A stretch of DNA of 64,000 bases from Sesamum alatum (GCA_034509735.1 JACGWO010000010.1:3162001-3226000); one strand, 5' to 3'; shown: positions 46,061 through 56,990, numbered from the stretch's first letter. The notes: a model not told the origin generated them from the letters alone. Translations and numbers: made by a program.

Positions 46061-47530
46061 TTGGTTGGAACGGTCATCATTTTACAGGATCGTTCCCACA
46101 ACCGGTCCAAATAACGAATACGACGTCGTTTTTTCATTAATACGATGTCGTTTTAATAAATTGTACTCATGTTGACCTAAATAGGACGGTCTGTTAATTG
46201 TATTACCGTTCCCATTACCGTGCCACTAAGGCCGTTCCTGAATTACAGTTGACGTTCTATAACAATTCCATATACTTAGTTTAAGCAATTGCACTAATAG
46301 GAATGGTTACTTAGTACGAAATTGTTCCATTACCGTTTCTAATGAAATAAACGGTGTCGTTTTCCTGACACCCACATAGTTACTGTTCCTACATTCAAGT
46401 GGAACCGTTCCTATATGTATTCCAATATTTTTTTTTATCTAGTAAAATAATAACTCTAAATTAAGAAAAACACATTCCGAACACTCATATGATTGAATAA
46501 AGATATACAATTGGATAATTAATGAATTTGACTATATACAGTAATTTTTAGAAAATACACACACGTTCAGATATGAAGTCGTTTTTGTATATTTATTTTT
46601 GTTAGTATTTCACAGATGTAACTAGGATCCTATGTTGTTGTACTGCACGGCATAATCAGACCGTCAAAATTCTAATCAAACTGTTAGATATGATGTACCA
46701 TACAAAATAATACATTATATGTAGTTTTGCGAAATTTCGGTGTGCGATTTTCGAGATATCGTATCCGGTTAGTATTTATCGTAAGAAAAATAGATGCATC
46801 CTTAAATCCGGGTTGCTGATTGAAAATCAGACCGTTGGACATCAATTCATATCCATAATCTTGTATGTGTTAAAAAATGGTGTCGATCCGGCTGACGGAT
46901 GTTGAGATTCGGACCAATTGGTTGGAATTGTAATACTAGGAACGGTCACCTAATAAACAAGGTGTTCCCAATACCGTTCCTAATGGAAAGGACGATGTCG
47001 TTTTAATGCACGCACGTATCTACCGTTCCTATTGACATTTGGAACGTTCGTATATAAACTGACCGGTCTAATAGTTGAATTTCCCACCAATTTTTCATTG
47101 GGCGCCAAAACGAAATATTGGACTTTAGTTTGGAACGGCCGTAGGTTTTCACCTACCGTTCCGAATTCAAATTTTTCTCATTTTTTTGATTAGCCGCCAT
47201 ATTGGAAATATTGTACCTCAAATAGGAACGGTCCTGATAAATATGGACCGTTCCTATTTCAAATTTCCTTCATTTTTTTTGATTAGCCACCATATTTGAA
47301 ATATTATACCTTAAATAGGAGCGGTCCTGATAAATATAGACTGTTCCTAATTCAAATTTCCCTTATTTTTTTTAATTAGCCGCCATATTTGAAAAATTGT
47401 ACCTTAAATAGGAACGGTCCTGATAAATTTGGACCGTTCCTAATTCAAATTTTTCTCATTTTTTTATTTAGCACCTATTCAAATTGTTGTACCTATATTA
47501 GGAACGGTGGTTAGAATAATATATCCGTTC
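46060..47530. repeat. Internal block of ACCGTTCC motifs with 93-bp tandem palindromic repeats
   Basis: GGAACGGT-type motifs in both orientations occur between the two gene remnants. From about 47132 they form tandem units of 93 bases (47132, 47225, 47318, 47411 and a last one near 47501). Each unit contains an inverted pair such as GGAACGGTCC…GGACCGTTCC about 30 bases across, followed by 'ttagccgccatatt'. Such motifs usually sit only at the ends of a CACTA element. Confidence 0.85.
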
Positions 47531-47615
47531 CTATTTTTAAATTTTATTCTGATTTTTTAGAATAATCAAAATACATCTATCGAATACAATTTTTACAATA
47601 ACTGTAATAAAAAAA

Positions 47616-49660
47616 TTACAGAAATTTTTTGGTAAATTCGATAAGTCTCTCATCGGACTCAGCCTCGTTAAAGCCATCTTCATCTTCATCTTCGGATTCA
47701 CTGTCTGGCGAGCGCGATGGCCCTGCTCCATGATCAACGACCAATTGTATTCCCGTTAGTTCATGCAGTTCAAAGGTTTGGTTATCTATTACAACATCTG
47801 GATTAGGTACGACTTCATCCATCTGATAGGCGACCTCGGTCCATCACGAGTCATCGATTACTCTTCGAGCCTTGATTTTGCAAACAACTTTCCAGTCGAC
47901 TTTGTCCCTCTTCATGCTCGGGTAAATCCGCGTGGTAGACTTGTACTGCTTGTTGTGTCAGTATGAATGGTTCATTCTTTTGGTAGAGCTTTTCGAAGTT
48001 GACATCAACGACGTGATAACGAGGGTATATCTTCATGCCTCTGACCGGATCGCCCAACGACAATTAAATAGTACAATGTGCATGTTTGGAATTAGTGGGT
48101 AATCTAGCTGAATTATCTCTTCCAAAATTTCATAGAAGTCAGAATCCGTGTCTGTATATGATGAGCTTTTGACACAAACACCACAGTTCATTGTTGACTT
48201 CCCGACATTGTGACGTTCAGTGTGGAAATTGAAGCCATTGACGAAGTAAGACGGGTATGTCGTCACTTCTGCTCTTAGGCCCTAATAATGCAACTTCAAC
48301 AATTCGTCGTTTGTGTGATTCAATTCGGGTTTCACTTGCAATTAATCATATATACAACAATTGAAATAATTAATTATAAATTAATGAGCATATCACATTT
48401 ACAAGAAATCGATGATACTTACACGAGCTCGGTGGGAGGTTGTACGGTGTAAGTATCACGGGCCAACATGAGTAAGTTTTACCATACTGGTCGTGCGGTG
48501 CAAACCCATCCGTGCACAACCCAAGTCTAACATTCCTCGGCTCCGCTGCAAAATCAGGATACATCCGGTCAAAATGCTTCCAAGCCTCTGCATCGGACGA
48601 ATGACACATGGATCTTCCTCCGTCTGATGGCTCGCATGCCAAGTCATATGCTCTGCTGTGGCCTCCGACGCATACAACCTCTGCAACCTAGGGGTAATTG
48701 GTGGATACCTAAGAATGGCATACGGGGACTTCTTGCGTTTAGGATTTCTGTCCCTGGTGGGCTTGTACCTAGCGTCTGCACAGAACTTGTAATATTCCAA
48801 ATCAATATCGTCCTTCCAGTACAACATGCAACCGTTTTTCCAAGCATCAATCTTCTGAACTGGTAAACCCAATTCTCTTATCAATTCTTCGTATTGTAAT
48901 AATCGGCGGGGAAGTGTGATCGCGGGGCATTACAGTATCAGCCCACTGGCATAACCGATCATATGTATGCTCGGAAAAACCCCCTTCAGCCTTGATATTC
49001 ACCAACGAGGCAATTGACGCCAACTGAGAGGTGGTGCAGCCGTTCCACAACGGTTGGTCCGCAGCATGAACTACATCAAAAAAACGGTCTGACAAGCCAG
49101 ACACATAATCATAGGGCCCTGAATCGTAATATGAACTAGGACCCACATCAGATGGACAATACCGAGTACCATCATCAGTCGGTCCCTCCTGGTTGTACGA
49201 AGACCAGAATGACGGTCCGGCGACATCGAATACCATCCTCTACGCCCAATCCATCTGAGCCGCATCACCCCAATGCGAACTACCCTCCTCCTGAATGGGT
49301 GGCGTTTGCTGCTGCTGCAAAGGCGGCGTTGTCAATGCTTCAAAGTATTCCTGCACCCTCTCCTCACAATGCGAAATCCAATTGTAATACTCTGGCATAA
49401 ACCCTTTCATACACAAATCAAAATTTACCTCGTCTGGTGTTTTGAACCATTCGTTTTTGCACTTCCGGCAAAGACACTTAATCTTGTCCCTGTCCATATA
49501 TGCACGCTGAGACTGGGCCCATTCTAAAAATATTGTAACACCATCCTCAAACTCCGGTGTCACTCCCAGGATGTCTCGATCATACATCCATTTCCTCAAC
49601 TGTCTTAACATGATTGGTCCTACGTATAATTCACAACAGTACGCAATTAAATGACGAGAG
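47616..49660 (-). pseudogene. tnp2 / Transposase_21-type transposase remnant of the CACTA element
   Basis: Reading on the minus strand there is a transposase-associated N-terminal domain (RKWMYDRDI … CLCRKCKNEWF, about 49600-49430), then SDRFFDVVHAADQPLW, then LGLPVQKIDAWKNGCMLYW and ITPRLQRLYASEATAEHMTW. Next comes AEAWKHFDRMYPDFAAEPRN, then CTDGFAPHDQYGKTYSCWP (about 48460). The remainder of the catalytic domain is missing. The sequence jumps to a DUF4216-type C-terminus (NGFNFHTERHN, DVNFEKLYQKNEPFILTQQA) and an acidic tail. Further breaks are an in-frame TAG at 49240-49242 and frame changes near 48880 and 48640. It cannot make active transposase. Confidence 0.88.
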
Positions 49661-50540
49661 TATATTATATATATATATACAAAAATAACAGAATTTTGCA
49701 TACTTACCTGAGCAAAACACCTATCAATATCAATGCAAAATTCACGCTCGATAATTGATATGTTCGATTTTCAGTATAAAGAATCAAGGGGGGAGTTACA
49801 ACAAAATGAGTTGGAGTGTAATTATAAGAACAATGACAAAGAAGGGGGACATATATATAGAAAATATTGGAACGGGCATTGGAATATTATTTGGAACACA
49901 AAACTAATCGTTTAAATAAAGCCGTTGTTCCAGCTTTGGGAACGGTGTCAGGAGGGGTAACAGGAACGGTAATATTACCGTTGTAATATAGCCGTTAGCG
50001 CATATTTAGGAACAGTATGAGGCACACCAAAAAGGACTGTTCCTAATTGGAGTACAATCGGGAACGGTAATTGTAACAATATTGCACTTACTATATACCC
50101 ACAATTTGGAACGGTAATTGCATTACATTTTTTCCCATGGCGTAAAAGGGTCTTCTGTAAGACATGTTGGAACGGCCAGTCCACCGGTCCAAATAGACCC
50201 GGCCATTGGAACCCATATAGCAACGATAAGTGTTCCCGGTCGACTAACCGTTCCAAATTTCACACATGTGTTCCAAATTGAAGTCCAAAATATATCAAGT
50301 CCCTTTTAGGAACGGTTATAGGTGTACAAATTCGCACACATATGTTGGCACTCTAATAGGAACGGTCGAGCCGTTCCTATTAATTTGTATTACAATTACC
50401 ACGACAGTGACGTCATCAACGGTTTACCGTTCCACAACTGTTCCTTGAACCGTTCCTATTAGGAACGGTAACTGGAACGGTTGTCTCTATCCGTTCCTAT
50501 TCCCGCATTTTTTTGTAGTGAATATTTGCCCTTGTTGTAA

Positions 50541-51182
50541 TCATATTATAATATTTAAAATGAATACGATCCTATGTGTCACTCTCTTTCCTATATGGAT
50601 AATGAGTTGAACAAGTTAATTTTGGTCTAATTTGCCGTCTTCATTTATTTCTATAAATATAAATTGTTAATTGCAATAACTTTTCATTAATTATTCTCTC
50701 TCATTATTATTTTCTTACTTCTTTTAGTTCCTCCATTTATATTAAATTCTTACTTATTTTCATTTAAATTACTTTTTATTTTTCAAATCTTTAGAATTTC
50801 TTTCAAATTACTTTACTCTTATTTGTTTATTTATTGTATTTGTTATTCCTGAATTATGCATTTAGCATCAATAAATTTTCTAATTGATTATCAATTTTAT
50901 AATTTTATTTGATGTGCATCATTTTTTTTTTTATAAAAATCCTGTATATACAAATGTTACAAAAAAATGAAGGTCTATTTTTAATTATGCAATTCATATA
51001 ATAGATAACACAAAAGAATAATTTGTCTAGTAATTTCAATTGCAGAAAAAAAGTCAATACAATTAGTATCTTAATATTTTAACAAACAATTCATTCAAAT
51101 AAAATTACATAATCAATATAAAAATTTACTTGTTTTATATTAAAATATATTATGTCCATTCAACGCACGGGTTCATAATTAG
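50541..51182 (+). mobile_element. Helitron-like element, 642 bp, next to the CACTA element
   Basis: Starts TCATATTATAATATTTAAAA after an A and ends with CAACGCACGGGTTCATAATTAG before a T. Helitrons insert between A and T without duplication and end in CTRR; here the end is TTAG, one base off. Removing it rejoins GTTGTAA to TCCCTCTCTTAATATGG. Paralogous spacers have this junction uninterrupted (GTTGCAATCCCTCTC near 38830, GTTTTAATCCCTCTC near 55272). No ORF. Confidence 0.7.
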
Positions 51183-51460
51183 TCCCTCTCTTAATATGGT
51201 TACGCCTGTCTGCATTATAACATGATTTGATTCACTTAATTCATAATATTGCATCTCAAATTAAATTACATAAATATTTCTGTACTAACATCAAACACGA
51301 ACATCAAAATTTTCCATAAAGAAAGACATATATTTTATTTCAATATCTGGTACACTTGTTTCGAAAAATAAATACCCAATCAACAAAAAATAAAGGGGAA
51401 AAAACTGTTAAAAAAAGATACGACATGACGCCCTCATGAAGTTAGTCCAAGTCGATAAAT

Positions 51461-52344
51461 TTAGTAACCCGGTGGCTTGTAGGCAATGAAACTGATGCAC
51501 TGAACTTGGCGCACATTGTCGAATCCAATGATCCTAATGAAGCCGTCGGGGTGTGCCTTGATAGCCTCATTAAGCTCACTCAACACTTGGGATGAGTCGG
51601 TGCACCCGTACATGGGCAACTTCCACATTGTCCAGTATCTTCCGTCGTAGTACCCTGGTGACCTGTGGTGTTCACGGTAGACGAATCCGTGCTGTATATA
51701 TACAAAAATAATAAATGTAAATAAATCATTAAATTACTAAAACTATAGATGTATATATGTAGTAATAATGCAAATGAGTGAACCTCAAGCTCGAACTCAA
51801 TGCAGGGAATCCATTTGGAGCGGATAAGGTAGTCAATCTCCTTAGCCAACTGGTCTGTGGTTAGGTCAGGAAGGTAGGAAAGAGTCTCAAACTTCTTCAA
51901 CCCTTGTGTGGGCCACACCTGCATTTTTGCATATCTTTATTTACTATGTGCACATCAAGTTCCAACAATTTCATTAATCTCTACTACACATGTATAAATT
52001 TAAGGAAATTTTTAGTCCAAATCAGGTTTAGCAAGACTGAACCAATTATGAGGTAAGTGTAAGACGTTTGTCATGAATTGATATATCATTCAAGGAGAGT
52101 AACCGTCAAGTGTACCACACTAGTTGTGGATAAGAACTTTTCATAAATTCAAATACAAACATTTACCTTCATGCATTGCACTCTTCCCCCGTTGCTAGCA
52201 AGAGAAGTAACGTCGTTGGTCTTCCTGGTGACGGGAAAGGCAGAAGCCGACCTTGAGGCCAGTGAACGGCGCAACCATGCTACCCTGGGCGGGGCTGGCA
52301 CGGGCGGCGACCGCGGCGGTTGAGGAAATTATAGAGGATGCCAT
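51461..52344 (-). pseudogene. RBCS: Rubisco small subunit, array copy 3 (one-base frameshift in exon 1)
   Basis: Exons align at 52344-52167, 51918-51784 and 51691-51461. Exon 1 is 178 bases instead of 177 because of an extra C near 52251 (GACCTTGAGG against GACTTGAGG in the other copies). This shifts the frame just after APFTGLK, inside the transit peptide. Exons 2 and 3 are fully open and match copies 1 and 4 (TTDQLAKE as in copy 4). Intron 2 is identical to that of copy 1. G-box (52508-52515) and TATA box (52423-52429) are present. It may be a young pseudogene, or functional if the extra base is a sequencing error. Confidence 0.85.
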
Positions 52345-52422
52345 TTGCTATAAACTTCTTGTAACTTCGCTGCTGCTCAGCTCTCTTCACTGACCTGACT
52401 ATCCAAAAAGCCCCCATTGCCC

Positions 52423-52515
52423 ATTTATAGAGGCTTGCACTAAAACTGAAATGGGCTATGTGGTTCATACCAATCCTGTTGATGATCAGGCAACACGTGA
52501 GAGAGTGCCACGTGG
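52423..52515 (-). promoter_or_regulatory. Promoter of RBCS copy 3
   Basis: G-box CCACGTGG at 52508-52515, a CACGTG core near 52495, and a TATA box (TATAAAT on the minus strand, 52423-52429) about 80 bases before the ATG. Confidence 0.7.
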
Positions 52516-52673
52516 CGGCAGATATAGGTCGAACAAGTCTCAAAAAATGGGTTGAATTTTTTGCCTTAAATCACTAAAATTCAGATTTACCCATGAAACA
52601 ATACTGGATCATTCCCTCTTGTTCTGCATAAAAAAAAGATGAGATTTCCTGACTCAGGGGGTGTTTGGTTAAA

Positions 52674-52953
52674 GGGATAATTACATTTACACATTCTAAT
52701 CTATAGTCTGTTTATACAAATTATCCTTGTCTTTTGAACAATTACATATACACGCACCAAAATATCAACATCATTTACACAAACCACCCTCTACTTTTTG
52801 AAAAATCACACATACACCCCTCAAAAACATTAACATCATTACACAAACTACCCCAATTTTTGTCTGTCAGTGGTGATTTCTGTAATTATGCGAAAAATGG
52901 GGGTGATTTGTATAAATTATCCATAGGTTAAGGGGTGTAAATATAATTATCCC
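52674..52953. mobile_element. Mutator-type MITE, TAATTACATTTACAC family, upstream of RBCS copy 3
   Basis: Runs from GGGATAATTACATTTACAC to its inverse. It is flanked by TTGGTTAAA (52665-52673) and TTCGTTAAA (52954-52962), a 9-bp duplication with one difference. The same insertion at the same place is found upstream of copy 4 (56711-56990), so it was present before copies 3 and 4 separated. Confidence 0.85.
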
Positions 52954-53000
52954 TTCGTTAAATTTAACTAAAACATTTTACAGGTCTATACATTTTATTA

Positions 53001-53318
53001 GGGCAAAATGCTTTTTTGGTCTCGTAACACTAAGACATTATTTGTTTAGGTACCATAACTTAGGTAGGTGCCTGTTTTAGTCCCATAAAACACATTTTTC
53101 AGTTTTTTTGGTCCCAACACATGACATTTTGGGACCAAAAAAATTGAAAAACGTGTTTTATGGGACTAAAATAGTCACCTACCTAAGTTGCACATGACTT
53201 TTTGGGACCAAAAAAACTGAAAAACGTGTTTTATGAGACTAAAACAGCCACCTACTTAAGTTGTGGTACCAAAACAAATAATGTCCTAATTTTACGGGAC
53301 CAAAAAAATATTTTACCC
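53001..53318. mobile_element. Fold-back MITE with perfect 9-bp target duplication ATTTTATTA and empty site
   Basis: Begins GGGCAAAATGCTTTTTTGGT and ends with the inverse (ATATTTTACCC). It has an internal tandem duplication of 'ttgggaccaaaaaaactgaaaaacgtgttttatg'-type sequence. ATTTTATTA flanks both sides (52992-53000, 53319-53327). The spacer of copy 4 at about 57026 reads CATTTTATTAATACTAG without the element, so insertion followed the duplication of copies 3 and 4. Confidence 0.9.
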
Positions 53319-53327
53319 ATTTTATTA

Positions 53328-53600
53328 ATACTAGTAAGAAGTACGAACGTTGCACGTGAATTGTATTATCTCAACCAAAATATTACATTATAATAACAAA
53401 ATAAGTTCATAAATAGGAATACGTTAATTAAAATTTAATAGGTACTTATAAATAAAAAAAATCTTTTTTTCCACAGTAAAAGTATACCATTAAAAATTAA
53501 AATAATCTTTCTCCACTTTATTTATTATTTTATATTATAAAAATTATATTTTCTTCCACATGCAATATATGCTAATTTTTTGGTATAAGATAATTATACA
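53328..53600 (-). mobile_element. Possible Helitron-like 3' end
   Basis: Minus-strand reading gives ACGTGCAACGTTCGTACTTC then TTACTAGT, a hairpin-like segment before CTAG-T. The same sequence occurs at about 57035. The 5' end cannot be found with certainty, so the extent is approximate. Confidence 0.35.
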
Positions 53601-54213
53601 TGCATTTTGGAATGAGTTTAGGAATACTCGTTCTAATCCTAACCTATTCGTACATATCAATCATACTATAAAAGATTCATCGGTAACTATTAATGACTGA
53701 CGGTTATCTTTTTTTCTTGGTAAAAATTGATGGTCATATCATTGTATCAAAATATTAATCAATTACTATCTTAAGTCTTAATTAAATTACAATAAATCAA
53801 TGATGAAAAAATAAATTAACAAACTCAGGTAAAATGAAATAGATACCACACATATTTGGTGAAATTTGAATTCGTAACCTACTAAATATTCATAAAACCT
53901 AAACGTTACTGTTAGTTCAAAATGCAATCAATTGGCTGATGTCAGCTATGTGGGGAAGTTATCCAGTTGGCACCTTCAATATATTCATTTCTTTTTACAA
54001 ATTAAAGTATGAATACCCAAAGATTAATAGTTAAGTGATGGAAAAATAACATTTTTTATTACATAAGTTAGGTTAGTTTTAATTTTGGTCAAATTGATTA
54101 CGAGATTGACATTTATGGTCTCGTAACTTACATATATTCGTACTTTTGGTCCTCATCCATTTTTTTATTTGTTTGTTAACGACGCTGGCCACATGCTCAA
54201 AAGTGCTTTTAGA

Positions 54214-55186
54214 GGGAGAATTATACTTTTGGTCCCCCTTCATTTACGAGTTATACTTTTGGTCCCAATTAGAACTAGTTTTGAACACTTTTGGTCCATC
54301 CGTCAAGTCTTCATTAGAAGTTAACGGAATTCTCACGTGCGGCGTACATGAGGCTGAATTTGGGGCAAAAAATATTGCAACTTGGCGCCCAAATTGGTTG
54401 GTCTTTATAAAAAGCATTTTGATATTAATTACCCCCATTTTTCTCTTTGAAAAATTACAACTCCATCACTCCTCAATTTCTTCGTTGACCGAAATTTTTT
54501 GGTTCAATTACTTCAAAATCAGTTTTCTAGCAAAGAGTAAAAAGCTATTCAAATGGTTCATCAAACTCATCCAATTCAATATATGAAAAAGATTTTTTTT
54601 TTTTTTTTCCTTCTCCCAAATGAAGCACTATTTTGCAGATTTTGGGAATGCACGAAACCTCCTTCCAGGATTATTTTTCCGTCCACAATGTCATTACTGG
54701 TAGGTCAAACCCACATCTGCAAAATAGTGCTTCATTTGAAAAAAAAACCCTTATTATTTGGTTCTTTTTTCATATCTTGAATTGAATGAGTTTGATGAAT
54801 CATTTGAATAACTTCTATTCATGGCTAGAAAGCTAATTTGGAAGTAGTTGAACCAAAAATTTTCGGTCAAATGAAGAAGTGAGAAGGAGTGCTGGAGTTG
54901 TAATTTCTGAGAGAAAAAAAATGGGAGTAATTAGTACCAAAATGATTTTTATGAAGACCAACTAATTTGGGCGTCAAATTACAACATCCCCCCCTCAAAA
55001 AAAAAAAAAAATCTAGCCTCACGTGCGCCGCACGTAAGAGTTCTGTTAACTTCTAATGGAGACTTGACGGATGGATTAAAAATATTCAAAAATGATTTTA
55101 ATTGGAACAAAAAGTATAACTCGTGAATAAGAAAGGACTAAAAATATTTTAGTGGTATTGTGAAGGGACAAAAATATAATTCTCCC
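54214..55186. mobile_element. 973-bp fold-back element with 10-bp target duplication TGCTTTTAGA
   Basis: Starts GGGAGAATTATACTTTTGGT and ends with the inverse (ATATAATTCTCCC). TGCTTTTAGA stands on both sides (54204-54213, 55187-55196). The two halves mirror each other almost to the centre near 54690: 'agttaacggaattctcacgtgcg' against 'cgcacgtaagagttctgttaact', and 'aaatgaagcactattttgcaga' against its inverse. The long frame 54146-54586 is only one arm of the hairpin. The target duplication length fits Mutator-type elements. Confidence 0.88.
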
Positions 55187-55502
55187 TGCTTTTAGAATTC
55201 AAAAAGGAAACTCTAAATTGCTTTTAGTTGTTTGACTGTTGAGCTTGTAAAATTTCCTATTATTTGCCCTGTTTTAATCCCTCTCCTAATACGGCCACGC
55301 CTGTCTGCATTATAACATGATTTGATACACTTGTTTCTAGGAAGGAAAAACAAATTTTACGTACTAACATCAAACATGACCATAAAAAATTTATAGGAAG
55401 GAAAAACAAATTTTATTTCAATATCTGATACAATTATTTTGAAAAACAAATATCCACTTCACAAAAAATAAAAGGAAAAAAACATTACGGGATTCTCTCA
55501 TA

Positions 55503-55595
55503 GGATTATCCAAGTCGACAAACTTAGTAGCCCGGTGGCTTGTAGAGGATTAGTCCAAGTCGACAAACTTAGTAGCCCGGTGGCTTGTAGGCAAT
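55503..55595 (-). repeat. Short tandem duplication at the 3' end of RBCS copy 4
   Basis: A stretch of about 46-48 bases containing AGTCCAAGTCGACAAACTTA, the stop codon and the last codons (PGY) occurs twice, at about 55503-55549 and 55552-55597. The gene copy nearest the coding region is used. The extra copy lies in the 3' UTR and repeats the final codons without function. Confidence 0.85.
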
Positions 55596-56366
55596 GAAAC
55601 TGATGCACTGAACTTGGCGCACGTTGTCGAATCCAATGATCCTAATGAAGCCGTCGGGGTGTGCCTTGATAGCCTCATTAAGCTCACTCAACACTTGGGA
55701 TGAGTCGGTGCACCCGTACATGGGCAACTTCCACATTGTCCAGTATCTTCCGTCGTAGTACCCTGGTGACCTGTGGTGTTCACGGTAGACGAATCCGTGC
55801 TGTATATATACAAAAATAATAAATGTAAATAAATCATTAAATTACTAAAACTATAGATGTATATATGTAGTAATAATGCAGATGAGTGAACCTCAAGCTC
55901 GAACTCAATGCAGGGAATCCATTTGGAGCGGATAAGGTAGTCAATCTCCTTAGCCAACTGGTCTGTGGTTAGGTCAGGAAGGTAGGAAAGAGTCTCAAAC
56001 TTCTTCAACCCTTGTGTGGGCCACACCTGTATTTTTGCAAATCTTTATTTACAAATTAAATGTAATACATTTATCACGTAATTCAAAGAGAATAACCACA
56101 AATATAACGCACTAATTGTGTGATTTGCTGAGTTCAAGCATACCTGATTTAGGTTAGAATTTTCCATAAATTCAAATATTAACGTTTACCTTCATGCACT
56201 GCACTCTTCCCCCGTTGCTGACAAGAGAAGTAACGTCGTTGGTCTTCCTGGTGACGGGAAAAGCGGAAGCTGACTTGAGGCCAGTGAATGGCGCGACCAT
56301 GCTAGCCTGGGCGGGGCTGGCACGGGCGGCGACCGCGGCGGTGGAGGAAATTATAGAGGATGCCAT
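55569..56366 (-). CDS. RBCS: Rubisco small subunit, array copy 4 (intact)
   Basis: Exons in order of translation are 56366-56190, 56026-55892 and 55799-55569, giving 180 residues with open frames. The transit peptide starts [20 protein letters not shown]. The mature part has [57 protein letters not shown] and ends YKPPGY. It differs from copy 1 by a few residues (for example Asp for Glu in TTxQLAKE). Intron 2 differs from copies 1 and 3 by a single base. Its 3' end is followed by a duplicated copy of its own last codons. Upstream are a G-box and TATA box. Confidence 0.97.
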
Positions 56367-56447
56367 TTGCTATAAACTTCTTGTAACTCTTCTGCTGCTC
56401 AGCTCTCTTCACTGACCTTATGGACTATCCAAACAGCCTCCATTGCC

Positions 56448-56552
56448 ATTTATAGAGGATTGCAACTAAAACTGAAATGGGCTATGTGGTTCCTGATGAA
56501 GCCATGCCAACCCTATTCATGATCAGGCAACAAGTGAGAGAGTGCCACGTGG
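56448..56552 (-). promoter_or_regulatory. Promoter of RBCS copy 4
   Basis: G-box CCACGTGG at 56545-56552 and TATA box (TATAAAT on the minus strand, 56448-56454), in the same order as upstream of the other three copies. Confidence 0.7.
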
Positions 56553-56710
56553 CGGAAGATATAGGTCGAACAAGTCTAAAAAATTTGGTTGAAATTTTGC
56601 CTTAAATCACTAGAATTCAGATTTATGTAGATGAAACAACACTGGATCATTCCCTCTTGTTCTGCATAAAAAAAGATGAGATTTCCTGACTAAGGGGGTG
56701 TTTGATTAAA

Positions 56711-56990
56711 GGATAATTACATTTATACTTTCTACTCTATAGTCTGTTTACACAAATTACCTCTATCTTTTGAATAATTACATATACTCCTATCAAAATA
56801 TTAACATCATTTACGCAAACCACAACCTACTTTTTAAAAAATTACACATACACCCTTCAGAATCGTTAACATAATTACACAAACTACCTCTACTTTTTGA
56901 CTGTTAGGAGTAATTTATGTAATTATGCAAAAAGTGGCGGTAGTTTGTATAAACTATCAATAGGTTAAGGGGTGTAAATATAATTATCCC
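56711..56990. mobile_element. Mutator-type MITE, TAATTACATTTACAC family, upstream of RBCS copy 4
   Basis: Flanked by TTGATTAAA (56702-56710) and TTGGTTAAA (56991-56999). This is the same insertion as at 52674-52953, copied with the RBCS unit. Its arms are more worn than those of the copy 3 insertion. Confidence 0.8.

Larger units (their letters stand above)
42146..50520 (-). mobile_element. CACTA (En/Spm-type) DNA transposon, 8.4 kb, defective
   Basis: The left end is CACTACAAAAATATGTGGGA and the right end is its inverse (TCCCGCATTTTTTTGTAGTG). AAT stands on both sides (42143-42145 and 50521-50523), the 3-bp duplication expected of CACTA elements. GGAACGGT/ACCGTTCC motifs crowd both subterminal regions (42180-42790 and 49860-50510) and, unusually, an internal block (46060-47530). 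Two gene remnants lie on the minus strand: a tnp2/Transposase_21-type gene and a Transposase_24-type gene. Paralogous RBCS spacers at 33020 and 55255 show the uninterrupted target (TTTCCTAATATTTGC and TTTCCTATTATTTGCCC). Both genes are broken, so movement would need enzymes from elsewhere. Confidence 0.95.

Noticed and set aside
45596..46137. Pro/Ser-rich ORFs inside the CACTA element
   Set aside because: They come from GC-rich repeats and a GA run in what looks like a leader; no match to either transposase family.
54146..54586. 146-codon ORF
   Set aside because: It lies across one arm of the 973-bp hairpin and its mirror image is equally open in parts; no coding signature.
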